Shown one piece after another: positions 1 to 7,337 of a DNA stretch of 25,141 nucleotides. The notes under the pieces are model-generated. The model did not search any database, was not told where the DNA came from, and saw only the letters and a program-made list of their open reading frames with translations. Location of the stretch: positions 1 through 25,141 of the forward strand of contig JBMOEL010000012.1 of assembly GCA_049314715.1 (NCBI GenBank), given 5' to 3'. A program made the position numbers and the translations under genes. The DNA comes from JAFLDD01 sp049314715. Its GTDB lineage: Bacteria > Pseudomonadota > Alphaproteobacteria > Rickettsiales > UBA3002. Within the stretch, counting starts at the first letter, position 1. Each line of letters begins with the position of its first letter.

Positions 1-1699
1 GTTGCTCGACAGGAAGCTTATAAAATTCAGCCACGACCTGCGAGAAGAACGATAACATGCCGCTATTCAGCGTCAGCGTTTTAGGTGCAAAAAGGCTTGT
101 AAGCCATAAACTCAAAAATTCCCGATTAGCTGGCTCATCCGCTAATTTCAGCGGACTAATCGGATGCTGAATGGTGCCAACCGGTTGGTAGTTACCACCG
201 AGTGATTGAATAAAACTTGCGGCGCGCCCACGTGTATCGAGATACCAGATGCGCGTTTGTAATTTGCGTGATTGCGCGAGTAGAAAATGTGCCAGTGTTG
301 TGCGGCCTTTGCGCGTGCGGCCGACAATTGCAGTATGTGCGGATTCACCGGCATGAAAATTGAAAAAATACGGCGTGCGTTGCAAACTGGGTAGAATGGT
401 GATTGTGGGGCCCCACTTGCTACCCTTGGTATTGCCCATCGGTGCGCGCTGAAGATTTGCGAAGCCCGCCAAGTGTGTGGTATTGGTCGAGCGTTTGCGT
501 GCAATAAAGGGGAAATTGCCGGGTAATTGCGCCCAATACATTTCCTCGAATTTCAAATCTTCACGAATCGTCAAGATGCCAAGTTTGCCCAGTGCTTTGC
601 GCACGAGTTTGATGTTGGCCTCAAGCTGTTTCATGCTGGGCGCAATGAGGAAAATCGAACATTGCTGTTCGCCAAATGCGCGCTCTGGCGATTCTTTGTG
701 CTCGGTGAGGCGGTCCATCTCCACCCATTCAGCGAGTTCCTTATCGCCACTGAGCTTAAGATAGCGCTGTTGTTTTTCGTACGTGTCTTTGGCTTGTGCT
801 GCGCCAATGAAATCAAAACATTGCGTGACGATAATTTCACACGGAATTTCCAAAAATTGGTCGATACCCGCGAGTGAGGATTCCTTATATTCCTTAAGTG
901 CAAGAATACTCGCAAAGCGCCGCTTACCTTCTGCTGTGCGTACTTCCATGGCGTTGAAGCCAAAGGTGATTTCACCGCTCGTCAGATAATGCGATAAGTC
1001 TTGCGTGGGAACAGGCATAGGCCGTTCCTCGAGATTGATGAGTTTCTCTAGAAATTCGAGCTGCTCGGAATAATAGATGCCTTTGCGTTCGACGACTTCC
1101 AAACGACGTGCGCCGAAAGACTTAAGACTTTCGAGCACATGGCTCACGGTGAGCTCTAAATCACGATTCGCTTCATCGAGATAGGCGTTGCGAACGCGCA
1201 CATCATTCGGCAGCCAAAGACTTTTCACCAGCGACTTTAGATTGAAGAGATTAGCGTCCTGCCCTGCTTTGACAATCGTGATGTAAAGCTCGTTCGTGTA
1301 GGATTGGTCCCAACGATGTTGCGTGTTCCATGCTTCATCGACGCGGGCAGAAAAACCATCTGGAAAAAAGGACTTTTCCATGAGGGTGTGTTTGCGGCGC
1401 ATGGTATGCAGCCAGATTGCATAACTCGTGTCGGGGATGTGATTGAAAATCGCCTCACGAATCGCGCTGCGCAAATCTGATGCTTGGCCTTGCGGCGTGT
1501 AGTCCAGCCCCGCAATCTTGATAATCTGGATGATTTCACCGTTTTTGGTAAAGAGTGAATGCGAATCCGCCAAGCAAGCATAGGGCACGAAATCGGATTC
1601 AATAACATCGTCGGAGATGTCGCGCATCGCCTCCAAATCGTCAGGTTTTTTGCGCGATTTGGTCAATGATAGTGCTTGTTTTTTCGGTAAACCCGCCAT
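1..1699 (-). CDS. virB4: VirB4-like type IV secretion ATPase with degenerate Walker A (3' end beyond window)
   Basis: VirB4 proteins are the large cytoplasmic ATPases that energise pilus assembly and substrate transfer in type IV secretion. Reading leftwards from ATG at 1699 there is an uninterrupted frame of 566 codons that leaves the window. The first ~400 residues look like the CagE/TrbE/VirB4 N-terminal domain. The nucleotide-binding fold begins near residue 455 with SAHTAIVGRTRKGRTTLAHF. The Walker A position reads GRTRKGRT (residues 460-467, bases 299-322) instead of GxxGxGK[ST], so the invariant Lys is Arg466. The following strand WYLDTRGRAASFIQSLGG matches the VirB4 'FDxxRGA...GG' segment and keeps its Asp. 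Walker B lies outside the window. The gene follows a VirB2-like pilin with a terminator between them. Family assignment is fairly secure. Loss of ATPase activity is inferred from the motif only. Confidence 0.85.
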   Translation of the reverse strand, partial: MAGLPKKQALSLTKSRKKPDDLEAMRDISDDVIESDFVPYACLADSHSLFTKNGEIIQIIKIAGLDYTPQGQASDLRSAIREAIFNHIPDTSYAIWLHTMRRKHTLMEKSFFPDGFSARVDEAWNTQHRWDQSYTNELYITIVKAGQDANLFNLKSLVKSLWLPNDVRVRNAYLDEANRDLELTVSHVLESLKSFGARRLEVVERKGIYYSEQLEFLEKLINLEERPMPVPTQDLSHYLTSGEITFGFNAMEVRTAEGKRRFASILALKEYKESSLAGIDQFLEIPCEIIVTQCFDFIGAAQAKDTYEKQQRYLKLSGDKELAEWVEMDRLTEHKESPERAFGEQQCSIFLIAPSMKQLEANIKLVRKALGKLGILTIREDLKFEEMYWAQLPGNFPFIARKRSTNTTHLAGFANLQRAPMGNTKGSKWGPTITILPSLQRTPYFFNFHAGESAHTAIVGRTRKGRTTLAHFLLAQSRKLQTRIWYLDTRGRAASFIQSLGGNYQPVGTIQHPISPLKLADEPANREFLSLWLTSLFAPKTLTLNSGMLSFFSQVVAEFYKLPVEQ

Positions 1700-1728
1700 G
1701 CGGAAATCTTACCTCATGATCTCTAGTT

Positions 1729-1751
1729 ATGTGTAAAAAAGTGATACACAT
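1729..1751. repeat. 7-bp inverted repeat upstream of virB4
   Basis: ATGTGTA (1729-1735) and TACACAT (1745-1751) are perfect inverted arms around a 9-base A-rich spacer, 30 bases before the virB4 start. It could be an operator or a small hairpin in the virB2-virB4 transcript. Arms this short can arise by chance. Confidence 0.35.
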
Positions 1752-1758
1752 GCGTATG

Positions 1759-1796
1759 AAAAAGGCGCTACCCCACTGGCAGCAGGATAGCGCCTT
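1759..1796 (-). terminator. Rho-independent terminator or attenuator between virB2 and virB4
   Basis: Read on the minus strand, AAGGCGCTA and TAGCGCCTT form a perfect 9-bp stem (arms 1788-1796 and 1762-1770) with a 17-base loop, followed directly by a run of T's (complement of the A's at 1759-1763). It lies 15 bases past the virB2 stop and about 60 bases before virB4. The placement suggests that most transcripts end after the pilin gene, giving more pilin than ATPase; partial read-through or a separate promoter would supply virB4. Confidence 0.75.
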
Positions 1797-1811
1797 GTTC
1801 GTCTAAGCTAC

Positions 1812-2183
1812 TTAGCAGCCACCGCCGCCAGCACCCAACTCGTTCACGATGGTTGGAGCACCGAAGATAACCGCGATACCGATACCCACGATAATCGCCA
1901 TACCCCATGATACTTTACCCATCAAAGCACCGATACCGATGACGATAATCGCAAGCGTTGCGATACCGCGACCTACTGGGCCTTCAAACCAACCGGCAAC
2001 GTTACAGAGTACGCGACCGATGGTACCACCACCGCCGCCACCGCCGTTACCAAGGCCTATATTGATATTCGCCCCAAAATCTACTTCTGCCATAGCAGCC
2101 GATGGTAGCAAGAACACTGCATATGCCATCACCATGCAGATGCAGAGCGACCAGACTTGTTCACTTGTAATCACTGATTTCAT
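1812..2183 (-). CDS. virB2: VirB2/TrbC-family type IV secretion pilin
   Basis: VirB2-family proteins are small inner-membrane prepilins that form the type IV secretion pilus. The 123-residue product has a signal peptide with likely cleavage after AMA (residue 32), a short Gly-rich stretch with seven consecutive Gly (47-53), and two hydrophobic helices. The segment GPVGRGIATLAI...GALMGKVSWGMAI matches the VirB2/TrbC core. The ATG at 2183 is preceded by a good ribosome site, AAGGGAG (2189-2195). The mature form has two Cys, at 60 and at the very last residue 123, which could form a disulfide. It is the first gene of a minus-strand unit with virB4, separated from it by a terminator. The family call is confident; whether it assembles a pilus is not known. 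Confidence 0.88.
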   Translation of the reverse strand: MKSVITSEQVWSLCICMVMAYAVFLLPSAAMAEVDFGANINIGLGNGGGGGGGTIGRVLCNVAGWFEGPVGRGIATLAIIVIGIGALMGKVSWGMAIIVGIGIAVIFGAPTIVNELGAGGGGC

Positions 2184-2262
2184 AGAGACTCCCTTTTTTA
2201 CACGCTATCAGACGGGTCCATTACGTAGATAGACGCCCGTTGATAAGTACTACCAACAAATA

Positions 2263-2278
2263 GTTACTAAATCGTTAC
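2263..2278. promoter_or_regulatory. Direct GTTAC half-sites one helical turn apart, upstream of virB2
   Basis: GTTAC occurs at 2263-2267 and 2274-2278, 11 bases apart, in the 201-base gap between the divergent virB2 and ridA-like genes. Response regulators of the OmpR/PhoB class bind direct repeats with this spacing, but the half-site only partly resembles the Pho box. The gap also holds a CCCTAG/CTAGGG inverted repeat (2320-2325, 2343-2348). I could not assign a convincing -35/-10 pair to either gene. Confidence 0.25.
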
Positions 2279-2384
2279 AATTTTATGACAATGCTAACTA
2301 TCTATGGCATAGAAAGTCACCCTAGATGCAAAAGCGTCACAGCTAGGGGATTGAATTCTAACCATTATCACATTGGAGACTCGC

Positions 2385-2849
2385 ATGGCTGACATTGAAG
2401 CACGTCTTAAGGAATTGGGAATTATTTTACCGGAAGTCACTCTTCCAGCCGCAAATTATGTTCCATGCACAGTTGCGGGTGGCATGGTGTTTGTATCCGG
2501 CCAATTGCCTATGCTTGATGGCAAGCCGCAATTTATCGGCAAGGTTGGTCGTGAATTCACGCTGGAGCAAGGCCAAGAATGTGCACGTATCTGTGGCCTC
2601 AATATTTTGGCGCATACAAAGAAGGTTCTCGGTGGTGATTGGGGCAAAATCAAACGTCTCGTGCGTATGGGCATTTTTGTGAACGCACCCGATGATTATA
2701 TTGACCACCCCAAAGTAGCGAATGGTGTTTCGGACATGATGGTGAATATTTTTGGTGATGCGGGCAAGCACGCGCGCTTTGCGGTGGGCGTTTCAGGTCT
2801 GCCGTTCGGTGTTGCCGTGGAAGTGGATGCAACGTTCGAACTAAACTAA
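2385..2849 (+). CDS. RidA family protein (YjgF/YER057c/UK114)
   Basis: RidA-type proteins hydrolyse reactive enamine/imine intermediates made by PLP enzymes, protecting other PLP enzymes. The 154-residue product is the slightly longer RidA variant common in Alphaproteobacteria. It shows the family core near residues 25-50 (GGMVFVSGQLPMLDGK) and the C-terminal block ARFAVGVSGLPFGVAVEVDA, which contains the Arg that binds the substrate carboxylate in RidA. I chose ATG at 2385 because GGAGA sits at 2375-2379, six bases upstream; the in-frame TTG at 2373 would overlap this site. It is a single-gene unit, divergent from virB2 and converging on emrB. The exact substrate cannot be told from sequence. 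Confidence 0.88.
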   Translation: MADIEARLKELGIILPEVTLPAANYVPCTVAGGMVFVSGQLPMLDGKPQFIGKVGREFTLEQGQECARICGLNILAHTKKVLGGDWGKIKRLVRMGIFVNAPDDYIDHPKVANGVSDMMVNIFGDAGKHARFAVGVSGLPFGVAVEVDATFELN

Positions 2850-4387
2850 TGCCCCATGGGCTGCAACGGTTTGTGCAGATCATTGGCCGGTAGTAATATC
2901 AGCGCGGCAATTGCCGATACTATCATCAGTCCTGCCATCATTTGGAAGGTGTCGATGTACGCAAGCAGAGATGCTTGCTGTTGCAGTGTGCCATAAAGTT
3001 GTTGCATGGCGTTTTCCGTATTGCCGATGACTTTTACACTTTGTGCCAAGGTTTCGCGGAATACAGGGTCGTAATACGAGAGATGCTCGCTGAGATAGGC
3101 TTGATGCATTTGTGTGTGTCGGGCAGCATAGGTGGTGGTCAGTGCAATGCCCACACTTCCACCCAAGTTACGGAACATCGAGAATAGTGCAGAAGACTTA
3201 TTGCTCTTCTCTTTCGGTATGTGTTGGAATGCCAAGATGCTGATGGGAATGAATAGTAATGGCAGCCCAATCATCTGCGTAATGCGCATGACGACGAAGG
3301 TTTCATAGTCGGTCTCTGGTGAGAATTGCATCGTGTACCACATACCCGCAGCGCATAATAACAGACCGAGCGTGGTGAGATAACGCGCCTGTACCTTGCT
3401 GATGATTTTGGCAGCAAGCGGCATCACGAAAAGTACGAGGACAGCGCTGGGTGAGAGTACCAGCCCCGCGGTCGTTGCATCATAACCGAAGCGTGTTTGC
3501 AGCATGAGTGGCAATAAGGTGCTGCCACCATATAGCACAAATCCGACCATAAAAATCAGCACGCAAGACATTGCGAAGCCGCGATCTTTCAGCAGATGTA
3601 AATCAATGAGCGGGTCTTTTTGTCGCCACATCCAATAACTGCCAAAGGTTAAACTAGCGATGATAATGGCGCTGCAAGCAATAATGTAGTTATTGTCGAA
3701 CCAGTCAAGTTGTTGGCCTTTATCGAGCACGTACTGCATGGTGCCAAGACCAAGCACGATGAGGCCGAGGCCAGTATAGTCGATTTTCGTGATACCTTTC
3801 GCTTTGGCGTGTGGCGGATCTTCGAGTAATCGCCAGATGAGAATGAACACGGCAATCCCAACGGGAACGTTGATGTAGAAAATCCAGCGCCAACTATAAT
3901 TGTCGGTAATCCAGCCGCCGAGGGTTGGTCCTAAAATCGGTGCAACAATCACAGTGAGGCTGGTGAAGGCAAATGCTGCTGCGCGTTTTTCTGGCGGGAA
4001 TGAATCAAGGATGATGGCTTGTTGTGTGGGTTGCAGCCCACCGCCCGCAACACCTTGTAGTAACCTGAAAAAGATGAGCATGAAAAGTGACGTGGCGGCG
4101 CCGCATGCAAAGGAAGTGAGCGTGAAACCAGCGATGCACCATAAGAAGAATTGCTTGCGCCCTAGCGCATCGGCCAGCCAGCCGGAAATGGGCAACACGA
4201 TACCGTTCGCCACGAGGTAGGAAGTGAGCACCCATGTGCTCTCTTCGGGGCTTGCGGCAAGCACGCCGCCAATATGGCGAATGGAGACACTGGTAATCGT
4301 TGTGTCGAGAATTTCCATGAATGTTGCTAGACTGACGATGGTTGCTATCAACCACGGATTCACCGGCTTCTTGGTGGTGGCGGTCAC
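2846..4387 (-). CDS. emrB: DHA2 family MFS drug efflux transporter, EmrB-like
   Basis: This is a proton-driven multidrug exporter of the 14-helix EmrB/QacA type. The 513-residue length is normal. Residues near the N-terminus contain the family motifs LDTTITSVSIRHIGG (motif D1, helix 1), GWLADALGRKQFF (motif A, loop 2-3), FFRLLQGVAGGGLQP (motif B) and APILGPTLGGWI (motif C). It starts at GTG 4387, which overlaps the emrA stop as GTGA, so the two genes are translationally coupled. Its TAG stop overlaps the TAA of the convergent RidA gene. EmrB works with the EmrA adaptor encoded just upstream and with an outer-membrane TolC-type channel that is not in this window. The substrate is unknown. Confidence 0.92.
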   Translation of the reverse strand: MTATTKKPVNPWLIATIVSLATFMEILDTTITSVSIRHIGGVLAASPEESTWVLTSYLVANGIVLPISGWLADALGRKQFFLWCIAGFTLTSFACGAATSLFMLIFFRLLQGVAGGGLQPTQQAIILDSFPPEKRAAAFAFTSLTVIVAPILGPTLGGWITDNYSWRWIFYINVPVGIAVFILIWRLLEDPPHAKAKGITKIDYTGLGLIVLGLGTMQYVLDKGQQLDWFDNNYIIACSAIIIASLTFGSYWMWRQKDPLIDLHLLKDRGFAMSCVLIFMVGFVLYGGSTLLPLMLQTRFGYDATTAGLVLSPSAVLVLFVMPLAAKIISKVQARYLTTLGLLLCAAGMWYTMQFSPETDYETFVVMRITQMIGLPLLFIPISILAFQHIPKEKSNKSSALFSMFRNLGGSVGIALTTTYAARHTQMHQAYLSEHLSYYDPVFRETLAQSVKVIGNTENAMQQLYGTLQQQASLLAYIDTFQMMAGLMIVSAIAALILLPANDLHKPLQPMGH

Positions 4388-5181
4388 TCGTCCGTATCCA
4401 CGGTTGGTATGACCGACATGCCGGGGCCGAGCACGATATCGTCTGGCACATCATCGAGCGTGATTTTGACTGGCACGCGTTGAATGATTTTCACGTAATT
4501 GCCTGTTGCGTTCTCGGCAGGGAATGCCGAAAAGCGCGAACCCGTGCCGTGCTGAATACTATCCACTTTGCCATGCAATGTAACATTGGGATAGGCATCG
4601 ACGCTTATGGTTGCCTTCTGACCCGCACGCATATGTTCAAGCTGTGTCTCTTTGAAGTTGGCGACCACCCAACGTTTCGGTGTGACAATAGAAAAGAGCA
4701 ATTGGCCTGGTTGCACGTAAGAGCCAAGTTCAACACCGCGACGTGTTACCACGCCATCATCGGGCGCAACTACTTGCGTATCTGCGAGATTTTTTTGCGC
4801 TTGCTCGAAGGCTGCTTTCGCAACGCCTGCTGCAGCGCGCGCTGCCTCTAAATCTTTTATAGAGCGCGCATTATTGTTCATGTTCTCTTTGCGCTTTAGG
4901 TCACTTTGCGCAACGTCATACTGTGCTTGTGCGCCGTCGAGCGTGATTTGATAATCACGCGGGTCGATGATGAGCAGCACATCGCCTTTTTTTACTAGCG
5001 TATTATCGTCGATATTGAGCTCGGTGACGTAGCCAGAAACTTTCGGGCTCATTGGAATCACATTGGCTTCGATAAAGGCATCGTCCGTATGTTCGCTACC
5101 GCCGGTGACAATGAAATAAACCGCAACCGCTACGACGAATGCTGCGCCAACACCTAATGCAATGCGTTTTTTCTTGTCCAT
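4384..5181 (-). CDS. emrA: EmrA/HlyD family periplasmic adaptor subunit, short form
   Basis: EmrA-type membrane-fusion proteins link an inner-membrane pump to an outer-membrane channel. The product has an N-terminal membrane anchor (about residues 6-26), then the EmrA block EHTDDAFIEANVIPMSPKVSG, two lipoyl half-motifs (residues ~47-72 and ~138-165) and the EmrA-specific GSRFSAFPAENATGNYVKI. At 265 residues it is well below the ~390 of E. coli EmrA. The missing length is in the helical hairpin between the lipoyl halves, where each helix is only ~27-30 residues. ATG at 5181 has no clear ribosome site. It is the first gene of the emrAB pair. Function is inferred from partner and motifs. Confidence 0.9.
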   Translation of the reverse strand: MDKKKRIALGVGAAFVVAVAVYFIVTGGSEHTDDAFIEANVIPMSPKVSGYVTELNIDDNTLVKKGDVLLIIDPRDYQITLDGAQAQYDVAQSDLKRKENMNNNARSIKDLEAARAAAGVAKAAFEQAQKNLADTQVVAPDDGVVTRRGVELGSYVQPGQLLFSIVTPKRWVVANFKETQLEHMRAGQKATISVDAYPNVTLHGKVDSIQHGTGSRFSAFPAENATGNYVKIIQRVPVKITLDDVPDDIVLGPGMSVIPTVDTDE

Positions 5182-5287
5182 GAGCGTTAGCTTATAATCA
5201 CATATGCAACGGAACTGTAGAAAAAACTCTCCATAACTTAGGAAACGGCGTGTTTATGGTATTTGCATGAAGCTTTTAGGTCGGAAA

Positions 5288-6682
5288 CTAGCGCTGATCC
5301 AGCGAGTAAGTGTTTAAGTCGTCCGTGTAAATCGTGCGGTCGTTGGCAAGTTTGTTATGCCGATAGATATAAAGAATGTTGCTTGGCCGCGCCTCATTTA
5401 AACTACCAAATGGTTCGATGACTTGGCGAGTGAATACAGGGAATACGGAAGCAAACGTGTTGTGGGCGCGGACGTCGTAGGGCTCACTAAAATCAGCGTG
5501 ACCAAAATAATTCATAACCAATACACCATTTGATTTGAGGAGATTCTTGGCAAGCACCAGAAATTCACGACTCAGTACTTCAATCGGAATGGCGTGGTAA
5601 TTCGTGTACGCGTCTAGCAAGATAAAATCGTATTTCTCTTTAGACTGACGGACGAACGCGCGGCCTGAACTCACGATAAAATGTTGATTCTCGGCTAGTG
5701 ATTTCTTGAGAAAATATTTCTCTGAAACGTCTTTAAGTGCGGGATCAATATCAACATAGGTATAGCGATTGATAGGGTCATGCAGCCCAGTGGCGAAGCC
5801 GCCTGCGCCGATAATCAATATCTCATGTTCCTTGCCTGAGGCCGCCATGGGCTGCAAAAATTTTTGACGTAAATAGACAAGAAATGGAAATGCATCACTG
5901 GCAGTATCTCCGATACGTGAGGCCCATGTACGGTTTAGATCTAGTATTTTATCGCCGTCTGGCATGGTGTGGATGCGCGCGAGGTTGTAGGCATTGTAAG
6001 ATACGATATCTTTCGTCTGTAACAGTGTATTCGAATTTAGATATGCCGCGGCAATGAAAGCCATACCCGCGATGATGATGCCGATATATCGCGGTGTACG
6101 TGAAGGCAGGATGATATATAAAAGCCCTAACAAAAAGAGCGTGAACATTGCCGTGTAGTGAACGCCTAGCCAATTCATCAGTATGAGCGTGCTGATAATC
6201 GACCCTAGAAATGAACCGACCGTTGAAAAGAACAAGATGCGCCCCGTCACAATGCCGATGCGTGCGCGCGGAAAGTAGTTGCTAATAATTGGCACTGTCT
6301 GCGCCAATAGATACACAGGTAGCGCTAAAAATAGTGTGGCATAAATCGCGGTTTGCGCAAGGCGATGTGTAATGGCCATGTCGCCTAATTGCTGGAAGAA
6401 CCAGTCTAACACTACATAGGATTGCCCCGCCGCTAATATTAGCAGCGCGACGAGAATGTTGCGACTAAGCCTTTTGCGTAAGTTTTTGCGGATATGCCCG
6501 CCTTGATCATACCCAATAGCTAAGGGGAAAAGCACGGCGCTGATAATGATGGCGATGACCTCCACCCCACTGCCAGTGAAGGGAATGAGCTGCCGTATCG
6601 CCAAGAGCTCTGTGGCGAGTACGACGTAACCCTCTAGCAGAATAATCGTATAGAGTAGGTGAGATGATTGTAGAATCTTCAC
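5288..6682 (-). CDS. Membrane-anchored spermidine-synthase-like protein
   Basis: The 464-residue product has about seven hydrophobic segments in residues 1-220 and a C-terminal Rossmann methyltransferase-type domain of the spermine/spermidine synthase family. That domain shows the nucleotide loop ILIIGAGGFATGLH (about 288-301), the acidic YVDIDPALKDV and the active-site-like FILLDAYTNYHAIPIEVLSREF block near residue 355, of which the Asp corresponds to the aminopropyltransferase catalytic Asp. Fusions of this kind are common in bacteria but their substrates are mostly unproven, so polyamine synthesis should not be assumed. The start is a GTG at 6682, three bases after the scoB stop, without a clear ribosome site. 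It is the last gene of a scoA-scoB-(this) unit. Confidence 0.82.
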   Translation of the reverse strand: MKILQSSHLLYTIILLEGYVVLATELLAIRQLIPFTGSGVEVIAIIISAVLFPLAIGYDQGGHIRKNLRKRLSRNILVALLILAAGQSYVVLDWFFQQLGDMAITHRLAQTAIYATLFLALPVYLLAQTVPIISNYFPRARIGIVTGRILFFSTVGSFLGSIISTLILMNWLGVHYTAMFTLFLLGLLYIILPSRTPRYIGIIIAGMAFIAAAYLNSNTLLQTKDIVSYNAYNLARIHTMPDGDKILDLNRTWASRIGDTASDAFPFLVYLRQKFLQPMAASGKEHEILIIGAGGFATGLHDPINRYTYVDIDPALKDVSEKYFLKKSLAENQHFIVSSGRAFVRQSKEKYDFILLDAYTNYHAIPIEVLSREFLVLAKNLLKSNGVLVMNYFGHADFSEPYDVRAHNTFASVFPVFTRQVIEPFGSLNEARPSNILYIYRHNKLANDRTIYTDDLNTYSLDQR

Positions 6683-6685
6683 AAA

Positions 6686-7336
6686 CTACGCGGCTTTTAA
6701 TGTGCGACCCACTTCGAACGCGGCTTCGGTCTTGCTACGAATTTCATCAACCGTGATGCCGGGGGCAAGCTCGCTCAAGGTCAGCTTGCCGCCATCAATG
6801 TGGAATACTGCGAGATCGGTAATCACCATATCAACGACACCAAGGCCCGTAAGTGGTAGGTTACACGCCTTCACCAGTTTGGCGGCGCCGTCTTTGGCAT
6901 TGTGTTCCATGATGACGACAATGCGTTTTACGCCTGCGACCAAATCCATCGCGCCGCCCATGCCTTTGACCATTTTGCCTGGAACCATCCAGTTCGCTAA
7001 ATCACCCGCTTCGGAAACTTGTAATGCACCAAGCACCGACAAGTCGATATGACCGCCGCGAATCATCGCAAAGCTATCGGCACTGCTAAAATACACGCTC
7101 TCAGGAAGTTCCGAAATGGTCTGTTTGCCTGCATTAATAAGGTCAGCATCCACCGCCGAATCGAGCGGGAAGGGGCCCATACCCAACATACCGTTCTCGG
7201 ATTGTAGCGTCACTTTGATGCCTGCGGGAATATGGTTTGCCACGAGGGTGGGGATACCAATACCGAGGTTTACATAAAAGCCGTCGCGCAGTTCTTTGGC
7301 GGCGCGCATTGCCATATCGTCACGATTCCACGTCAT
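6686..7336 (-). CDS. scoB: Succinyl-CoA:3-ketoacid CoA-transferase subunit B
   Basis: Together with subunit A this cytoplasmic enzyme moves CoA from succinyl-CoA to acetoacetate, the entry step of ketone-body (acetoacetate/hydroxybutyrate) use. The 216-residue length is typical. The catalytic SENGMLGMGP motif is present with Glu47 as the residue that forms the glutamyl-CoA thioester, preceded by the glycine-rich NLGIGIPTLVANHI. KMVKGMGGAMDLVAGVKR and DLAVFHIDGG are also family hallmarks. ATG at 7336 lies one base after the scoA stop, so the subunits are co-translated. Close relatives such as AtoA and PcaJ act on other 3-oxoacids, so substrate preference is likely but not certain. Confidence 0.93.
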   Translation of the reverse strand: MTWNRDDMAMRAAKELRDGFYVNLGIGIPTLVANHIPAGIKVTLQSENGMLGMGPFPLDSAVDADLINAGKQTISELPESVYFSSADSFAMIRGGHIDLSVLGALQVSEAGDLANWMVPGKMVKGMGGAMDLVAGVKRIVVIMEHNAKDGAAKLVKACNLPLTGLGVVDMVITDLAVFHIDGGKLTLSELAPGITVDEIRSKTEAAFEVGRTLKAA

Positions 7337-7337
7337 A

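Noticed and set aside
299..322. Degenerate Walker A as a frameshift artefact
   Set aside because: The frame is open on both sides and flanking residues match VirB4 before and after the loop, so a local frameshift is not supported.
2020..2050. Run of CCG/CCA triplets as a simple-sequence repeat
   Set aside because: It is explained by the seven-Gly run of the pilin and uses mixed GGC/GGT codons, so it is not a pure microsatellite.
2320..2348. CCCTAG/CTAGGG inverted repeat as a terminator
   Set aside because: Arms are only six bases, with a 17-base loop and no T run; it lies in a divergent promoter region where a terminator is not expected.
4342..4851. 169-codon plus-strand frame
   Set aside because: It is antisense to emrA/emrB, which are firmly identified by motifs and coupled start-stop overlap.
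5182..5287. Promoter for emrA with a TATAAG -10 close to the ATG (leaderless start)
   Set aside because: A TATAAG is visible on the minus strand nine bases before the ATG, but no -35 element at proper spacing could be found.
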